64,000 bases of DNA from JBOGVZ01 sp050692985 (GCA_050692985.1 JBOGVZ010000057.1:5808-69807); one strand, 5' to 3'; positions 43,501 to 51,821 are shown, numbered from the stretch's first letter. The notes: generated by a model from the sequence alone, not told the origin. Made by a program: numbers and translations.

Positions 43501-43787
43501 TCGGTCTGCCGTACCACTGGGCGGGGAAGGGGCTGTCCAGGGGTGACGCGACGAACGAGCTGGTCTCGTTCGTGGCCGACCCGAACGTGTCGATCCAGGA
43601 GTCCAAGGCCCTGACGGGGAACATCGAGCCCGGTCGCCGGGGCTCGCAGCGGCGGGTGGTGACCAGCGGAGCGCTGGTCCCGCCGGCCGGGGAGGGCCCG
43701 GAGCGGGACCTGCCGCCGGCCCGGCACAAGCCCGAGGGCCGCCACGACCTCAGCGCCGGGGCGTCGCAGGAGAGCGAGCAGGCGTGA
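40518..43787 (+). CDS. fdhA: Selenocysteine-containing formate dehydrogenase, catalytic subunit
   Basis: 1089 residues if the TGA at 41088-41090 is read as selenocysteine (Sec191). The flanks are the classic formate dehydrogenase context: ENQARI before and HSSTVPGLGTSFGRG after. An N-terminal [4Fe-4S] motif (Cys52, Cys55, Cys59, and LCPKG) and a bis-molybdopterin-type body follow. GTG 40518 has GGAGGTGGG upstream. The enzyme oxidises formate to CO2 using Mo or W. Its partners fdhB and an NrfD-type membrane subunit follow with four-base overlaps. Automated calling would split this gene in two at the TGA. There is no Tat signal at the N-terminus, so a cytoplasmic-side site is likely. Confidence 0.95.
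41088..41120 (+). promoter_or_regulatory. Bacterial SECIS element of fdhA
   Basis: After the TGA at 41088-41090, a perfect seven-pair stem forms from GGTCCCC (41102-41108) and GGGGACC (41114-41120) with a GGTCT apical loop. The loop begins 18 bases after the TGA. The G and U at the loop match the known SelB-binding loop of E. coli fdhF, which also reads GGUCU. This supports decoding of the TGA as selenocysteine. Confidence 0.92.
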
Positions 43788-44602
43788 GCGTCGGCGAGCG
43801 GCATGCGCGGAAGGGCTTCTTCACCGACACCACCGTGTGCATCGGGTGCAAGGCCTGCGAGGTGGCCTGCAAGGAGTGGAACCAGCTCCCCGACGACGGG
43901 AGCTTCTTCACCGGGATGTCCTACGACAACACCGTCTCGCTGGGCGCCTCCACGTGGCGGCACGTGGCGTTCATCGAGCGCCCCGTGCCCCTGGCCGCCG
44001 AGCCGATCCCCGGGGACTCCGACGACACGTTCTCGTGGCTGCTGATGTCGGACGTGTGCAAGCACTGCCAGCGGGCCGGGTGCCTGGAGAACTGCCCCAC
44101 GGGGGCCATCGTCCGCACCGAGTTCGACTCGGTGTACGTCCAGCCGGACATCTGCAACGGCTGCGGGATGTGCATCGTGGGGTGCCCCTTCGGGGTGATC
44201 GACCGCCGGGAGGACGACGGCCGGGCCTGGAAGTGCACGCTGTGCTACGATCGCCTGAAGGACGACATGGAGCCCGCCTGCGCCAAGGCCTGCCCCACCA
44301 ACTCGATCCAGTTCGGGGACCTGGACGAGCTGCGCCGCAAGGCCGAGGAGCGGGTCACCCATCTCCACGAGCGCGGGGTCGCCGATGCCTACCTGTACGG
44401 GGCCGACGAGGACAACCAGCCGGGGACCGGGGGGCTGAACGCGTTCTTCCTCCTGGTGGACGAGCCCGAGGTCTACAACCTGCCCCCCGACCCGGTGGTA
44501 CCCACGAAGAAGGTGGGTCAGGCGTGGGGCTCCCTGGCCGTCGCCGCCCTGGGCATGCTCGCCGCCGCGGTGGGCGCCGTGCGGGCCGGAGGGCGCCGGT
44601 GA
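43784..44602 (+). CDS. fdhB: Formate dehydrogenase iron-sulfur subunit
   Basis: 272 residues. Four ferredoxin-type cysteine clusters are visible: CIGCKACEVACKEWNQ, CKHCQRAGCLENCP, CNGCGMCIVGCPFG and CTLCYDRL followed by CAKACP. It carries electrons from FdhA to the membrane subunit. GTG 43784 overlaps the fdhA stop. A C-terminal hydrophobic helix (LAVAALGMLAAAVGAV) may anchor it in the membrane, as in FdnH/FdoH. Confidence 0.95.
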   Translation: MSVGERHARKGFFTDTTVCIGCKACEVACKEWNQLPDDGSFFTGMSYDNTVSLGASTWRHVAFIERPVPLAAEPIPGDSDDTFSWLLMSDVCKHCQRAGCLENCPTGAIVRTEFDSVYVQPDICNGCGMCIVGCPFGVIDRREDDGRAWKCTLCYDRLKDDMEPACAKACPTNSIQFGDLDELRRKAEERVTHLHERGVADAYLYGADEDNQPGTGGLNAFFLLVDEPEVYNLPPDPVVPTKKVGQAWGSLAVAALGMLAAAVGAVRAGGRR

Positions 44603-45699
44603 CCGCCCGGGACGACGGCCGCAACATCGACCCCGAGGTGGGGATCCTGGAGGGCGAGGCCTCGGGGCAGGCGGTCCCCGAGGCCCGGGACGCCGCCGAA
44701 GGGGCGGCCCCGTTCGAGGTGTGGGATCGCGAGCCCACGCGGGACGGCCGCGACACCACCTACTACGACCGGCCGGTCCTGAAGGAGCCGGTGTGGATCT
44801 GGGCGGTCCCCGCCTACTTCTACCTCGGCGGGACCGCAGGAGCGGCGTCGGTGCTGGGGTCCGCGGCCCAGGCCCGCGACCGGGACCGGCTGGCCGGGCT
44901 GGTGAGGCGGTGCCGGTGGCTGTCGGCGGTCGGGGTCGCCGCCGGCACGGCGCTCCTCGTCCACGACCTGGGACGCCCGGCCCGGTTCCTCAACATGCTG
45001 CGGGTGTTCCGCCCCACCTCGCCACTCAACGTGGGCTCGTGGGTCCTGGCCACCGCCGCGCCGGCCACCGGCGCCGCGGCCCTGCTGTCGGGCCGCCGGG
45101 ACGGGGTCCTCAAGGGCGTGGGCGACGCCGCGGGGCACGCGGCCGGCGTGCTGGGCCTGCCGATGTCCGGCTACACCGCGGTCCTCCTGGCGAACACCGC
45201 GGTCCCGGCGTGGCAGGGGGCCGGCCGGGCGCTCCCGGCCCTGTTCGTGGCGTCGTCGGTGTCCGGCGCGGCATCCCTCCTCGAGCTCATGGACCTCACG
45301 GAGGACGAGGAGAAGGTCGTGGGTCGGTTCGGGGTCGCGGGCAAGGTCGCGGAGGTTGCCGCGATGTCGGCGGTCGAGCGAGAGACCGGTCGCGTGGAGC
45401 GGGTGGCCCGCCCGCTCCGGGAGGGCCTGTCGGCAACGCTGTGGAAGGCGGCCAGGGCCATGACCGCGGGAAGCCTGGCCCTGTCCCTCCTGCCCGGCAG
45501 GTCGAAGGGGAAGCGAGTGGCCTCCGGCATCCTGGGCACCGCGGGCGCCGTGGCCCTGCGGTTCGCCGTGTGGCACGCGGGCAGGGTCTCCAGCCGGGAC
45601 CCCCGGGCCACCTTCCAGCAGCAACGAGCCGGCCTCGGTGCGGCCGAGGCCACCGGCACGCCCGCCGTGACCGGTCCCGGGGATCGTCGGGCCCTCTGA
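44599..45699 (+). CDS. NrfD/PsrC-type membrane subunit of the formate dehydrogenase
   Basis: 366 residues. After an 80-residue hydrophilic N-terminus come about eight helices with VWIWAVPAYFYLGGTAGAASVLG and VHDLGRPARFLNMLRVFRPTSPLNVGSW, which are NrfD-family signatures (the His/Asp and Arg near the quinone site). It would pass electrons to the quinone pool without haem, unlike FdnI-type cytochrome b. GTG 44599 overlaps fdhB by four bases. Confidence 0.88.
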   Translation: MTARDDGRNIDPEVGILEGEASGQAVPEARDAAEGAAPFEVWDREPTRDGRDTTYYDRPVLKEPVWIWAVPAYFYLGGTAGAASVLGSAAQARDRDRLAGLVRRCRWLSAVGVAAGTALLVHDLGRPARFLNMLRVFRPTSPLNVGSWVLATAAPATGAAALLSGRRDGVLKGVGDAAGHAAGVLGLPMSGYTAVLLANTAVPAWQGAGRALPALFVASSVSGAASLLELMDLTEDEEKVVGRFGVAGKVAEVAAMSAVERETGRVERVARPLREGLSATLWKAARAMTAGSLALSLLPGRSKGKRVASGILGTAGAVALRFAVWHAGRVSSRDPRATFQQQRAGLGAAEATGTPAVTGPGDRRAL

Positions 45700-45771
45700 G
45701 CTCGGTCGGCGCTTCGATCCGCCTCGCCCGGTAGGAACAGGTGGGGAACACGGCGAGCGCACGGGAGGAAC

Positions 45772-45885
45772 CTGGAGGACCGCACCCGCCAGGACCTCTA
45801 CGACGTGGCCAAGCGGCGGGGCATCCAGGGCCGTTCGAAGATGGGGAAGTGGGACCTGATCAAGGCCATCCGCAAGGCCGGCTAG
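45772..45885 (+). CDS. Small Rho-N/SAP-like helix domain, start unclear
   Basis: Thirty-seven codons read LEDRTRQDLYDVAKRRG then IQGRSKMGKWDLIKAIRKAG, a Rho-termination-factor N-terminal type nucleic-acid-binding helix pair. No ATG, GTG or TTG lies before it in frame; the frame is open back to the NrfD-type gene stop at 45697-45699. CTG 45772 has GGGAGG upstream and may be the start. Alternatively, one extra G in the GGGAGG at 45763-45768 would join it to a GTG at 45741 in the neighbouring frame. Confidence 0.4.
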   Translation: MEDRTRQDLYDVAKRRGIQGRSKMGKWDLIKAIRKAG

Positions 45886-45891
45886 CCGCCC

Positions 45892-47004
45892 CTACCGGGG
45901 GGCCACGGTCAGCGGCAGGGTCTTGCCGACCTTGGTCCTGGTCCGCTTGACCAGGTCGCCGGCGATCCCCCGCAGGGCCTCCCCGGCGGGGGAATCCGGG
46001 TCGGACACCACGATGGGGGTGCCGGTGTCGGAGCCCTCGCGCAGCGAGACCTGCATGGGGACCTGGCCCACGAACGGCACCCCCAGGGCCTCGGCGGTCT
46101 TCTGGCCGCCGCCGGTCCCGAACACGTCGGTGAGCTCGCCGCAGTGGGGGCACACGAACCCGGCCATGTTCTCCACGACCCCCAGGAGCCTCAGCTTGAC
46201 GTTGGGGTGCTGGGCCATCCGCCCGGCCCGCTCGGCCACCTTGCTGGCCGCGTCCTGGGGGGTGGTGACCACCAGCATCGACCCGCTGGGCAGGAACGAG
46301 GCCAGGGACAGCGACACGTCGCCGGTGCCGGGGGGCATGTCGATCAGCAGGACGTCGAGGTCGCCCCAGTAGACGTCGCCGATGAACTGCTGGAGGGCCT
46401 TGTGGAGCATTGGGCCCCGCCAGATCACCGGCTGGGCGTCGGGCACGAAGAACCCCATCGAGATCACCCGGACCCCGTGGGCCTCGAGGGGAAGCATCAT
46501 GTTGTTGAAGGCCACCGGCCGGCCCGACACGCCCATCATCCGGGGGATCGAGAACCCCCACACATCGGCGTCCAGGACGCCCACGCGCTGGCCCTCGGCG
46601 GCCATGGCCACGGCCAGGTTCGCGGTAACGCTGGACTTGCCCACGCCCCCTTTCCCGGACGCCACCGCGATGATCTCGGTGTCACCCTCGGTGAAGAACG
46701 TCTGCTCGGCGGGGGCGCCACCACGGAGCTGGTGAACCAGGCCCTCGCGCTGCTCCCCGCTCATCTCCCCCAGGGCCACCTCGACGCTCCGCACGCCCTC
46801 CAGGGGCTGGACGGCGTTCGTCACGTCGGCGTTGATGCGGTCCTTCAACGGGCACCCGGCCACGGTCAGCAGGACCTCGACCCGGACGTCGCCGTCCGGG
46901 CTGACCTGGATGTCCTTGAGCATGCCGATGTCCTCGATCGGCTTGTGGATCTCGGGGTCCAGGACGCTCCTGAGCGCCTGGCGTACCTGTTCCTGGGTGA
47001 CCAA
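45892..47004 (-). CDS. mrp: Mrp/NBP35-family Fe-S cluster carrier ATPase
   Basis: 370 residues. The N-terminal MIP18/DUF59 domain (LRSVLDPEIHKPIEDIGMLKD, TVAGCPLKD) precedes a P-loop domain with the deviant Walker A AVASGKGGVGKSSVTANLA, DMPPGTGD and the scaffold pair VCPHCGE. It delivers Fe-S clusters to apoproteins, and formate dehydrogenase next door is a plausible client. The start TTG 47004 is preceded by GAGAGGGA. It diverges from a SufR-like regulator gene, which probably controls it. Confidence 0.92.
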   Translation of the reverse strand: MVTQEQVRQALRSVLDPEIHKPIEDIGMLKDIQVSPDGDVRVEVLLTVAGCPLKDRINADVTNAVQPLEGVRSVEVALGEMSGEQREGLVHQLRGGAPAEQTFFTEGDTEIIAVASGKGGVGKSSVTANLAVAMAAEGQRVGVLDADVWGFSIPRMMGVSGRPVAFNNMMLPLEAHGVRVISMGFFVPDAQPVIWRGPMLHKALQQFIGDVYWGDLDVLLIDMPPGTGDVSLSLASFLPSGSMLVVTTPQDAASKVAERAGRMAQHPNVKLRLLGVVENMAGFVCPHCGELTDVFGTGGGQKTAEALGVPFVGQVPMQVSLREGSDTGTPIVVSDPDSPAGEALRGIAGDLVKRTRTKVGKTLPLTVAPR

Positions 47005-47064
47005 CGGAGGTCCCTCTCTTCCTGAAGGCTCCAGCGGCCCCGCTCGACCGCCTGCCCCTCCATA

Positions 47065-47090
47065 ATATCCCTGATTCGAACGGTGGATAT
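47065..47090. promoter_or_regulatory. Inverted repeat in mrp / SufR-like intergenic region
   Basis: ATATCC (47065-47070) and GGATAT (47085-47090) form a perfect six-base inverted repeat with a 14-base spacer in an AT-richer patch of the 111-base divergent gap. On the minus strand the left arm also gives TATTAT, a good -10 for mrp. This is a candidate operator for the SufR-like regulator. Confidence 0.45.
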
Positions 47091-47115
47091 AGGCGAAATC
47101 TGAGAAGGGACGCGG

Positions 47116-47808
47116 GTGGCCGCCAAATCGCTGGAGATCCACAAGGCCCTGGCCGACGATACCCGCTTCCGGCTGTACCGGCACCTGCGCCTGGTGGGCC
47201 GCCCGGTGTCGGTCCGGGAGATGTCCGGGCGGCTGTCGCTGCACCCGAACACCCTTCGCCCCCACCTCCGGCGCCTGGAGGAGGCCGGGCTGGTGGCCCA
47301 CCAGGTCCGCAAGACGCCCGGGGTGGGGCGCCCCCAGACCCTGTACCGTTCGGTGGAGCCCGTGGGCGAGGAGGGACGGGACTTCCGCCTGCTGGCCGAG
47401 ATGCTGTGCGGGCTCCTGCACACGAAGCGGGACATCGAGCGGGCCACCCAGCTCGCCCGGGAGTGGGGCAGCTACCTGGTGACCCAGGGGGGTCCCAAGC
47501 CGGGGGTGCGCCTGCCGGCCCGCCAGAACCTTGCCGCCCTCCAGGAGGCCATGGACCGGGCCGGGTTCGAGCCGAGGTTCCGGCGCGACCGGGGGACCGT
47601 GGAGGTCACGCTGCGGGACTGCCCGTTCCGCGACCTGGCCGACGAATACCGCGACCTGGTCTGCTCGCTGCACCGCGGCCTGGTCGAAGGCATGCTCGGC
47701 GGCCTCAAGCCGGGGATGGCCGTGCGGGAGTTCCGGCCGTTCGCCGAGCGCGGCGTGTGTCGCCTGGTGGCCGGACCTTCCCAGGGATCCGGGGACGGCT
47801 CCGGGTGA
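47116..47808 (+). CDS. SufR-like helix-turn-helix regulator with C-terminal cysteines
   Basis: 230 residues. An N-terminal ArsR/MarR-type winged helix (IHKALADDTRFRLYRHL, SLHPNTLRPHLRRLEEAGLV, GVGRPQTLY) is followed by a domain ending DCPFRDLADEY, RDLVCSLHRGLVEGML and GVCRLVAG. The three cysteines are spaced C-X13-C-X31-C. This layout resembles SufR, the Fe-S-sensing repressor of suf genes, although spacing differs from cyanobacterial SufR. GTG 47116 has GAGAAGGGA upstream. Being divergent from mrp, it probably adjusts Fe-S carrier supply. Confidence 0.75.
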   Translation: MAAKSLEIHKALADDTRFRLYRHLRLVGRPVSVREMSGRLSLHPNTLRPHLRRLEEAGLVAHQVRKTPGVGRPQTLYRSVEPVGEEGRDFRLLAEMLCGLLHTKRDIERATQLAREWGSYLVTQGGPKPGVRLPARQNLAALQEAMDRAGFEPRFRRDRGTVEVTLRDCPFRDLADEYRDLVCSLHRGLVEGMLGGLKPGMAVREFRPFAERGVCRLVAGPSQGSGDGSG

Positions 47809-47857
47809 CAATCCGAGCACCCGCGTCCTCCGTATCACCTCCCAGGGAGGCTGGTCC

Positions 47858-48421
47858 ATGAGCGACCCGCCTGGGGGTCCCCTCACGCCGCAGGCGGAAC
47901 AGGAGTTGATGCGACGGTTGAGCGGTGGCGACCAGGAAGCGGTCCGCGCGCTCTACGCGCGGTTCGGCCGTCCGGTGTTCGGGATGGGGCTGCGGATGCT
48001 GGGCAGCCCCCAGTCCGCCGAAGAGCTGACCCAGGACGTGTTCCTGGCGGCGTGGCGGAAGGCCGGCCGGTACGACCCCACCAGGGGCCGGTTGTCCACG
48101 TGGCTCATGACGATCGCCCACAACCTGGCGGTGGATCGCATCCGTCGTGAGGCGGCGCGCCAGGCCAGGGCGAGGGCCGTCCTCGAGGAGGCGGCCGAGC
48201 TCGCGGTCAGCGAGGAGGAGGCGCTCCTGGACCGTGACTCCGTGCGGCGCGTCTTCCTGGGCCTGTCGGCGGCCGAGCGGAGGCTGCTCCATCAGTCGTA
48301 CTTCCGGGGATGGACCGCCCGGGAGATCGCCGAGGCCGACGGGATCCCGCTCGGAACCGTGAAGACCCGGCTGCGCACGACGCTCATGAAGCTCCGGCGG
48401 ATCCACGGGAAGGACCTGTGA
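47858..48421 (+). CDS. ECF-family RNA polymerase sigma factor
   Basis: 187 residues. Region 2 is clear in EELTQDVFLAAWRKAGRYDPTRG and LSTWLMTIAHNLAVDRIRR. Region 4 is clear in YFRGWTAREIAEADGIPLGTVKTRLR. ATG 47858 has AGGGAGG upstream. The stop overlaps the anti-sigma gene start by one base (TGATG), the standard sigma/anti-sigma arrangement. It resembles SigK-type ECF factors paired with RskA-like anti-sigma proteins. Confidence 0.93.
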   Translation: MSDPPGGPLTPQAEQELMRRLSGGDQEAVRALYARFGRPVFGMGLRMLGSPQSAEELTQDVFLAAWRKAGRYDPTRGRLSTWLMTIAHNLAVDRIRREAARQARARAVLEEAAELAVSEEEALLDRDSVRRVFLGLSAAERRLLHQSYFRGWTAREIAEADGIPLGTVKTRLRTTLMKLRRIHGKDL

Positions 48422-49125
48422 TGGAGTGCCCGGCGGTCCGAGACGTCCTTCCCGAGTTCGCCCTGGGGACGCTTGCCCTTGATCGCCGCACCGAGGTCGA
48501 ACGCCACCTGGCCTGGTGTGCCGGATGCCGCAAGGAGGCCGGGCGCCTGGCCGAGGGCGTGGCCGCCGTGGCCGTGACGATGCCGGACGTGGACCCGCCG
48601 GTGGCCCTGGAGGACCGGGTGGTGGGGGCGGTGTCGGCCAACGCCCGCCGGGCCCGGCGCCCCCGAGGAGCCGTCGTGGCCGCGGTGGTGGCCGCGGTGG
48701 TCGCCGCGGGCTCGATGGCCTGGGCGGCGTCGATGGTGGGCCGCATCGACCGGCTCGAGGACGAGCAGGCCGGCCTGGCGGTGGAACGGGTCGAGCAGGT
48801 CGTCCGCGAGCTGGGCGGCCGCGACGTGCGCTCCTCGGACCTGGTGGCCGTCCGGGGCACGGGGGAGGGCCGGGCCCTTGTGTACGACGGCAGCTCGGAC
48901 TGGGTCCTGGTCGTGGCCACCGGCCTCCCCGAGGGCAACTACCGCGCGTACCTGACGGTGGGGGGCGGGCGCATGGAGATCGGTCGCATGTGGCCCCAGG
49001 GCGCCGGCGAGCTGGCGGTCGTGCGCATCTTCCCCGCGGACATCTCCGCTTTCGACGGGGTTCTGGTCGCCTCGGGCGACGAGCGCGCCGTGCTGGAGGG
49101 CACGCTGCGCACGCAGCCCGACTGA
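48421..49125 (+). CDS. RskA-like membrane anti-sigma factor
   Basis: 234 residues. The zinc-binding anti-sigma motif HxxxCxxC is present (RHLAWCAGCRKEA). A single membrane helix (about residues 82-103) follows, then a short coiled region and an extracytoplasmic domain of about 110 residues with the pattern WVLVVATGLPEGNYRAYLT seen in RskA C-terminal domains. It would hold the upstream sigma factor until an envelope signal triggers release. Confidence 0.9.
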   Translation: MECPAVRDVLPEFALGTLALDRRTEVERHLAWCAGCRKEAGRLAEGVAAVAVTMPDVDPPVALEDRVVGAVSANARRARRPRGAVVAAVVAAVVAAGSMAWAASMVGRIDRLEDEQAGLAVERVEQVVRELGGRDVRSSDLVAVRGTGEGRALVYDGSSDWVLVVATGLPEGNYRAYLTVGGGRMEIGRMWPQGAGELAVVRIFPADISAFDGVLVASGDERAVLEGTLRTQPD

Positions 49126-49187
49126 GCGACGGGGCTCCCCGCGGTCGTGAAGGCCGCCCCCCGGTCGGGCCCCGGTATCATCGGGGT

Positions 49188-50537
49188 GTGGCCGGAGTGT
49201 CCGACGTCGTCGGCATCGGCCTGGCCGGGGGCCAGGGCGTCCGGGCCCGCCCCCTCACGCTGAAGGCGCCGGGGTACCTGCGATCGAAGGCGGCCATGGC
49301 GTTCCTGGGCCGCCGGATGATCCGATGGGTGGTGGCGATCCTGTCCGCCGAGGGCATCAAGAACTACTTCATCATCGCCCACGGCAAGGAGAACCGGTAC
49401 CAGATCAAGGTCCTGCTCGGCTACGGCGGGAAGTACGGCATCAACGTGCAGTACTCGCCGGTGAAGTACGACGCCCTGTCCACGGGCAGCGCCGATTCCA
49501 CGCTCCGCATGCTGGACCATTGGGGGATCGAGCGGCCCAGCCTGGTGTTCCCCACGGACTCGATCATCGACTTCGACCTCGAGCCGATGTACCGGACCCA
49601 CGTCGACACGGGCGCCGCGGCCACGATCGCCGCCATGACCCGCGCCCCCGCCGAGGTCGCTGAGAAGTACGGCGTCATGCTCACCGACCCCTCCGGGCGG
49701 ATCCTGGAGTTCGTGGAGAAGCCGTCGCTGGCCGAGCTGCGCGAGCACTTCGAGCTCCACGACGAGCGGGAGTTCGACTCGCTGCCGCTGCTGACGAACG
49801 CCGGGTTCTACCTGGTGGACCCCGCGCAGATGCGGCGGGCCGCCGCCGACCCCGAGCTGGCGGCGATCCGCCGGACCCGGCTGGACTTCGGCAAGGACCT
49901 CCTGCCGTGGCTGGTCGAGGCCGGGCATCACGTGCAGGCGGTCCCGGTCCGGCGGATCGGCGACCTGGGCAACGTCCGGGACTACCTCGAGACCACCGTG
50001 GAGGTGCTGCGGGGCCGCTTCGAGTCGGTGCAGCGGCTCATGGGCCCGCCGTACGACCCGTCGGCCGGCGTGTGGATCGCCCCGGAGTCGCTGAAGCTCG
50101 CCGACGAGCGCACCGGCAAGACGCTCGAGGAGAAGATGGGCGAGGGGTCGGTGACGATCGGCCCGGCCGTTCGGATCGGCCGGTACTGCGAGATCGGGCC
50201 GGGGGTGGTCATCACCGAGTCGAACCTCGACGACGACGTGGAGATCCGCGAGGGCGCCTACATCTCGCGGTCGAGCGTCCGGGACGGGGCCATCATCGGG
50301 CCCGGGGCCACGATCCGGAACTCGGTGATCGGCTCGATGAGCGAGGTGCGGTCCGAGCCCGGCGACCCCACGACGATCGAGGACTACGTGGCCCTGGGCG
50401 ACGAGGTCGTGGTGTACCCGGGCGTGCGGCTGGCCGGCGAGGTCAGCGTGTACCCGCGGCTGAAGATCCCGGCGGGCATCGCCGTTCCGCGGGGCACCGA
50501 GCTGACCAGCCCCGAAGAGGTCATCGATCTCCTTTGA
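49188..50537 (+). CDS. Nucleoside-diphosphate-sugar pyrophosphorylase-like protein
   Basis: 449 residues. The nucleotidyltransferase domain begins IGLAGGQGVRARPLTLKAPG, a variant of the usual GGxGTRLxPLT motif. VFPTDSIIDFD is the metal-binding Asp region, and FVEKPS and NAGFYLVDP follow. After about residue 310 come hexapeptide repeats (VTIGPAVRIGRYCEIGPGVVI) forming a left-handed beta-helix. It likely makes an activated sugar, product unknown. GTG 49188 has TATCAT six bases upstream and no Shine-Dalgarno, so a leaderless transcript is likely. Confidence 0.8.
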   Translation: MAGVSDVVGIGLAGGQGVRARPLTLKAPGYLRSKAAMAFLGRRMIRWVVAILSAEGIKNYFIIAHGKENRYQIKVLLGYGGKYGINVQYSPVKYDALSTGSADSTLRMLDHWGIERPSLVFPTDSIIDFDLEPMYRTHVDTGAAATIAAMTRAPAEVAEKYGVMLTDPSGRILEFVEKPSLAELREHFELHDEREFDSLPLLTNAGFYLVDPAQMRRAAADPELAAIRRTRLDFGKDLLPWLVEAGHHVQAVPVRRIGDLGNVRDYLETTVEVLRGRFESVQRLMGPPYDPSAGVWIAPESLKLADERTGKTLEEKMGEGSVTIGPAVRIGRYCEIGPGVVITESNLDDDVEIREGAYISRSSVRDGAIIGPGATIRNSVIGSMSEVRSEPGDPTTIEDYVALGDEVVVYPGVRLAGEVSVYPRLKIPAGIAVPRGTELTSPEEVIDLL

Positions 50538-50586
50538 CCTCCCGCTCGATGCCCACTGCCCGCCGCCCGCGCACGATCGTTGGGGG

Positions 50587-51603
50587 GTGCGGGGGTTGAG
50601 GGTGGGCCTGGCCCTTCCCCATTACGACTTCTCCTCGCCCGACGGCGGGCCGGTCTCCTGGGAGCGGCTGTCCGCCTCCGCGAAGCGGGCCGAGGTCCTG
50701 GGGTTCCACTCGGTGTGGATCTCCGACCACTTCTTCCTGTCGCTGGGACGCTACGGCGGACCGGAGGAGCCGCACGGTGCCGCCGAGCCCCTGACCGCGC
50801 TGGCCGGTCTGGCGGTGGCCACCGAGCGGGTCCGCCTGGGGACGCTTGTGCTGAGCGCGAGCTTCCGCCACCCGGCCATCCTGGCCAAGGCCGCGGCCAC
50901 CATCGACCTGCTGTCGGGCGGCCGGCTCGACCTGGGCCTGGGGGCCGGGTGGTACGAGGACGAGTATCGGGCCTTCGGCTACGACTTCGGATCCACCGGG
51001 GAGCGGTTCGAGGTCCTCGAGGAGAGCCTGGCGGTGCTCGGCCTGCTGTTCGGGGGGGAGCCGGCCACTTGGGAGGGCCGTCACTTCCGGCTCCGGGAGG
51101 CGTACTGCCGGCCGCTGCCCGTGCAGAAGCCCCGCCCTCCGCTGTGGGTCGGCGGCAAGGGTGGCCAGCGCCTGCTGGGTATAGTGGCCCGGCACGCCGA
51201 CGGATGGAACACCGTGTGGGCGTGGACGCCGGAACGGTACGGCGAGCGGGTCCGCGCGCTCGAGGTGGCCTGCGGGCGCGAGCGCCGCGATCCGGCCACC
51301 GTCCGCCGCTCCCTGGGGCTGTACACGCTGGTGGGGGAGGACGAGCGGGACCTTGTGGCCCGGTACCGGGCCCTCCAGCGGTGGACGCCGGGCGGCGCGC
51401 TCGACGGGGAGCTGCTCGACGACTGGATGGTGGACAAGCTGGTGGGCACACCCGAGCGGGTGCTGGAGCGGATGTCGAGCTTCGCGGCCCTGGGCGTGGA
51501 GGAGATGATCCTGTCGCCGGCCTCGCTCCCCTTCGCCCTCTACGACGAGTCCATGCTGGACCTGATCGCCGATGCCGTTCTCCCGGCGGCCGGGAACCTG
51601 TAG
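50587..51603 (+). CDS. LLM-class F420-dependent oxidoreductase
   Basis: 338 residues of the luciferase-like fold. Segments RVGLALPHYDF, HSVWISDHFF, ERVRLGTLVLSASFRHPAILAK and SGGRLDLGLGAGWYEDEYRAFG are characteristic. Such enzymes use reduced F420 or FMN; the F420 subgroup is the more likely in this kind of genome. The substrate is unknown. GTG 50587 or TTG 50596 could be the start. A small HTH gene follows two bases after the stop. Confidence 0.9.
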   Translation: MRGLRVGLALPHYDFSSPDGGPVSWERLSASAKRAEVLGFHSVWISDHFFLSLGRYGGPEEPHGAAEPLTALAGLAVATERVRLGTLVLSASFRHPAILAKAAATIDLLSGGRLDLGLGAGWYEDEYRAFGYDFGSTGERFEVLEESLAVLGLLFGGEPATWEGRHFRLREAYCRPLPVQKPRPPLWVGGKGGQRLLGIVARHADGWNTVWAWTPERYGERVRALEVACGRERRDPATVRRSLGLYTLVGEDERDLVARYRALQRWTPGGALDGELLDDWMVDKLVGTPERVLERMSSFAALGVEEMILSPASLPFALYDESMLDLIADAVLPAAGNL

Positions 51604-51605
51604 GG

Positions 51606-51821
51606 ATGGACTACCTGGAGGCAGCGGTCCGGGTCCTGGAGGAGCGGGGAGAGCCGCTCCACTGGACGGTGATCCAGGACATGGCCCTCCAGCGCGGGTA
51701 CCTGGACCCGTTCACCCAGAAGGACATCCGCAAGCACCTGCTGGCGGCGCTGTCGGAGGCCGCCCGCCAGCCCGATGGCCCCGTGAAGAAGTCCGGCCGC
51801 GGCGTCTACGCGTTGCGCTGA
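51606..51821 (+). CDS. Small HARE-HTH (winged helix) protein
   Basis: 71 residues. DYLEAAVRVLEERGEPLHWTVIQDMALQRGYL and GPVKKSGRGVYALR match the HARE-HTH domain found in RNA polymerase delta subunits and chromatin or restriction proteins. As a stand-alone small protein its role is open, probably DNA or RNA polymerase binding. ATG follows the previous stop by two bases. The last 16 bases overlap the convergent decarboxylase gene. Confidence 0.75.
   Translation: MDYLEAAVRVLEERGEPLHWTVIQDMALQRGYLDPFTQKDIRKHLLAALSEAARQPDGPVKKSGRGVYALR

Noticed and set aside
45697..45699. TGA at the end of the NrfD-type gene as a third selenocysteine codon
   Set aside because: No conserved context, no Cys expected at this place in NrfD proteins, and the following 24 codons are basic low-complexity. 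I treat it as an ordinary stop.
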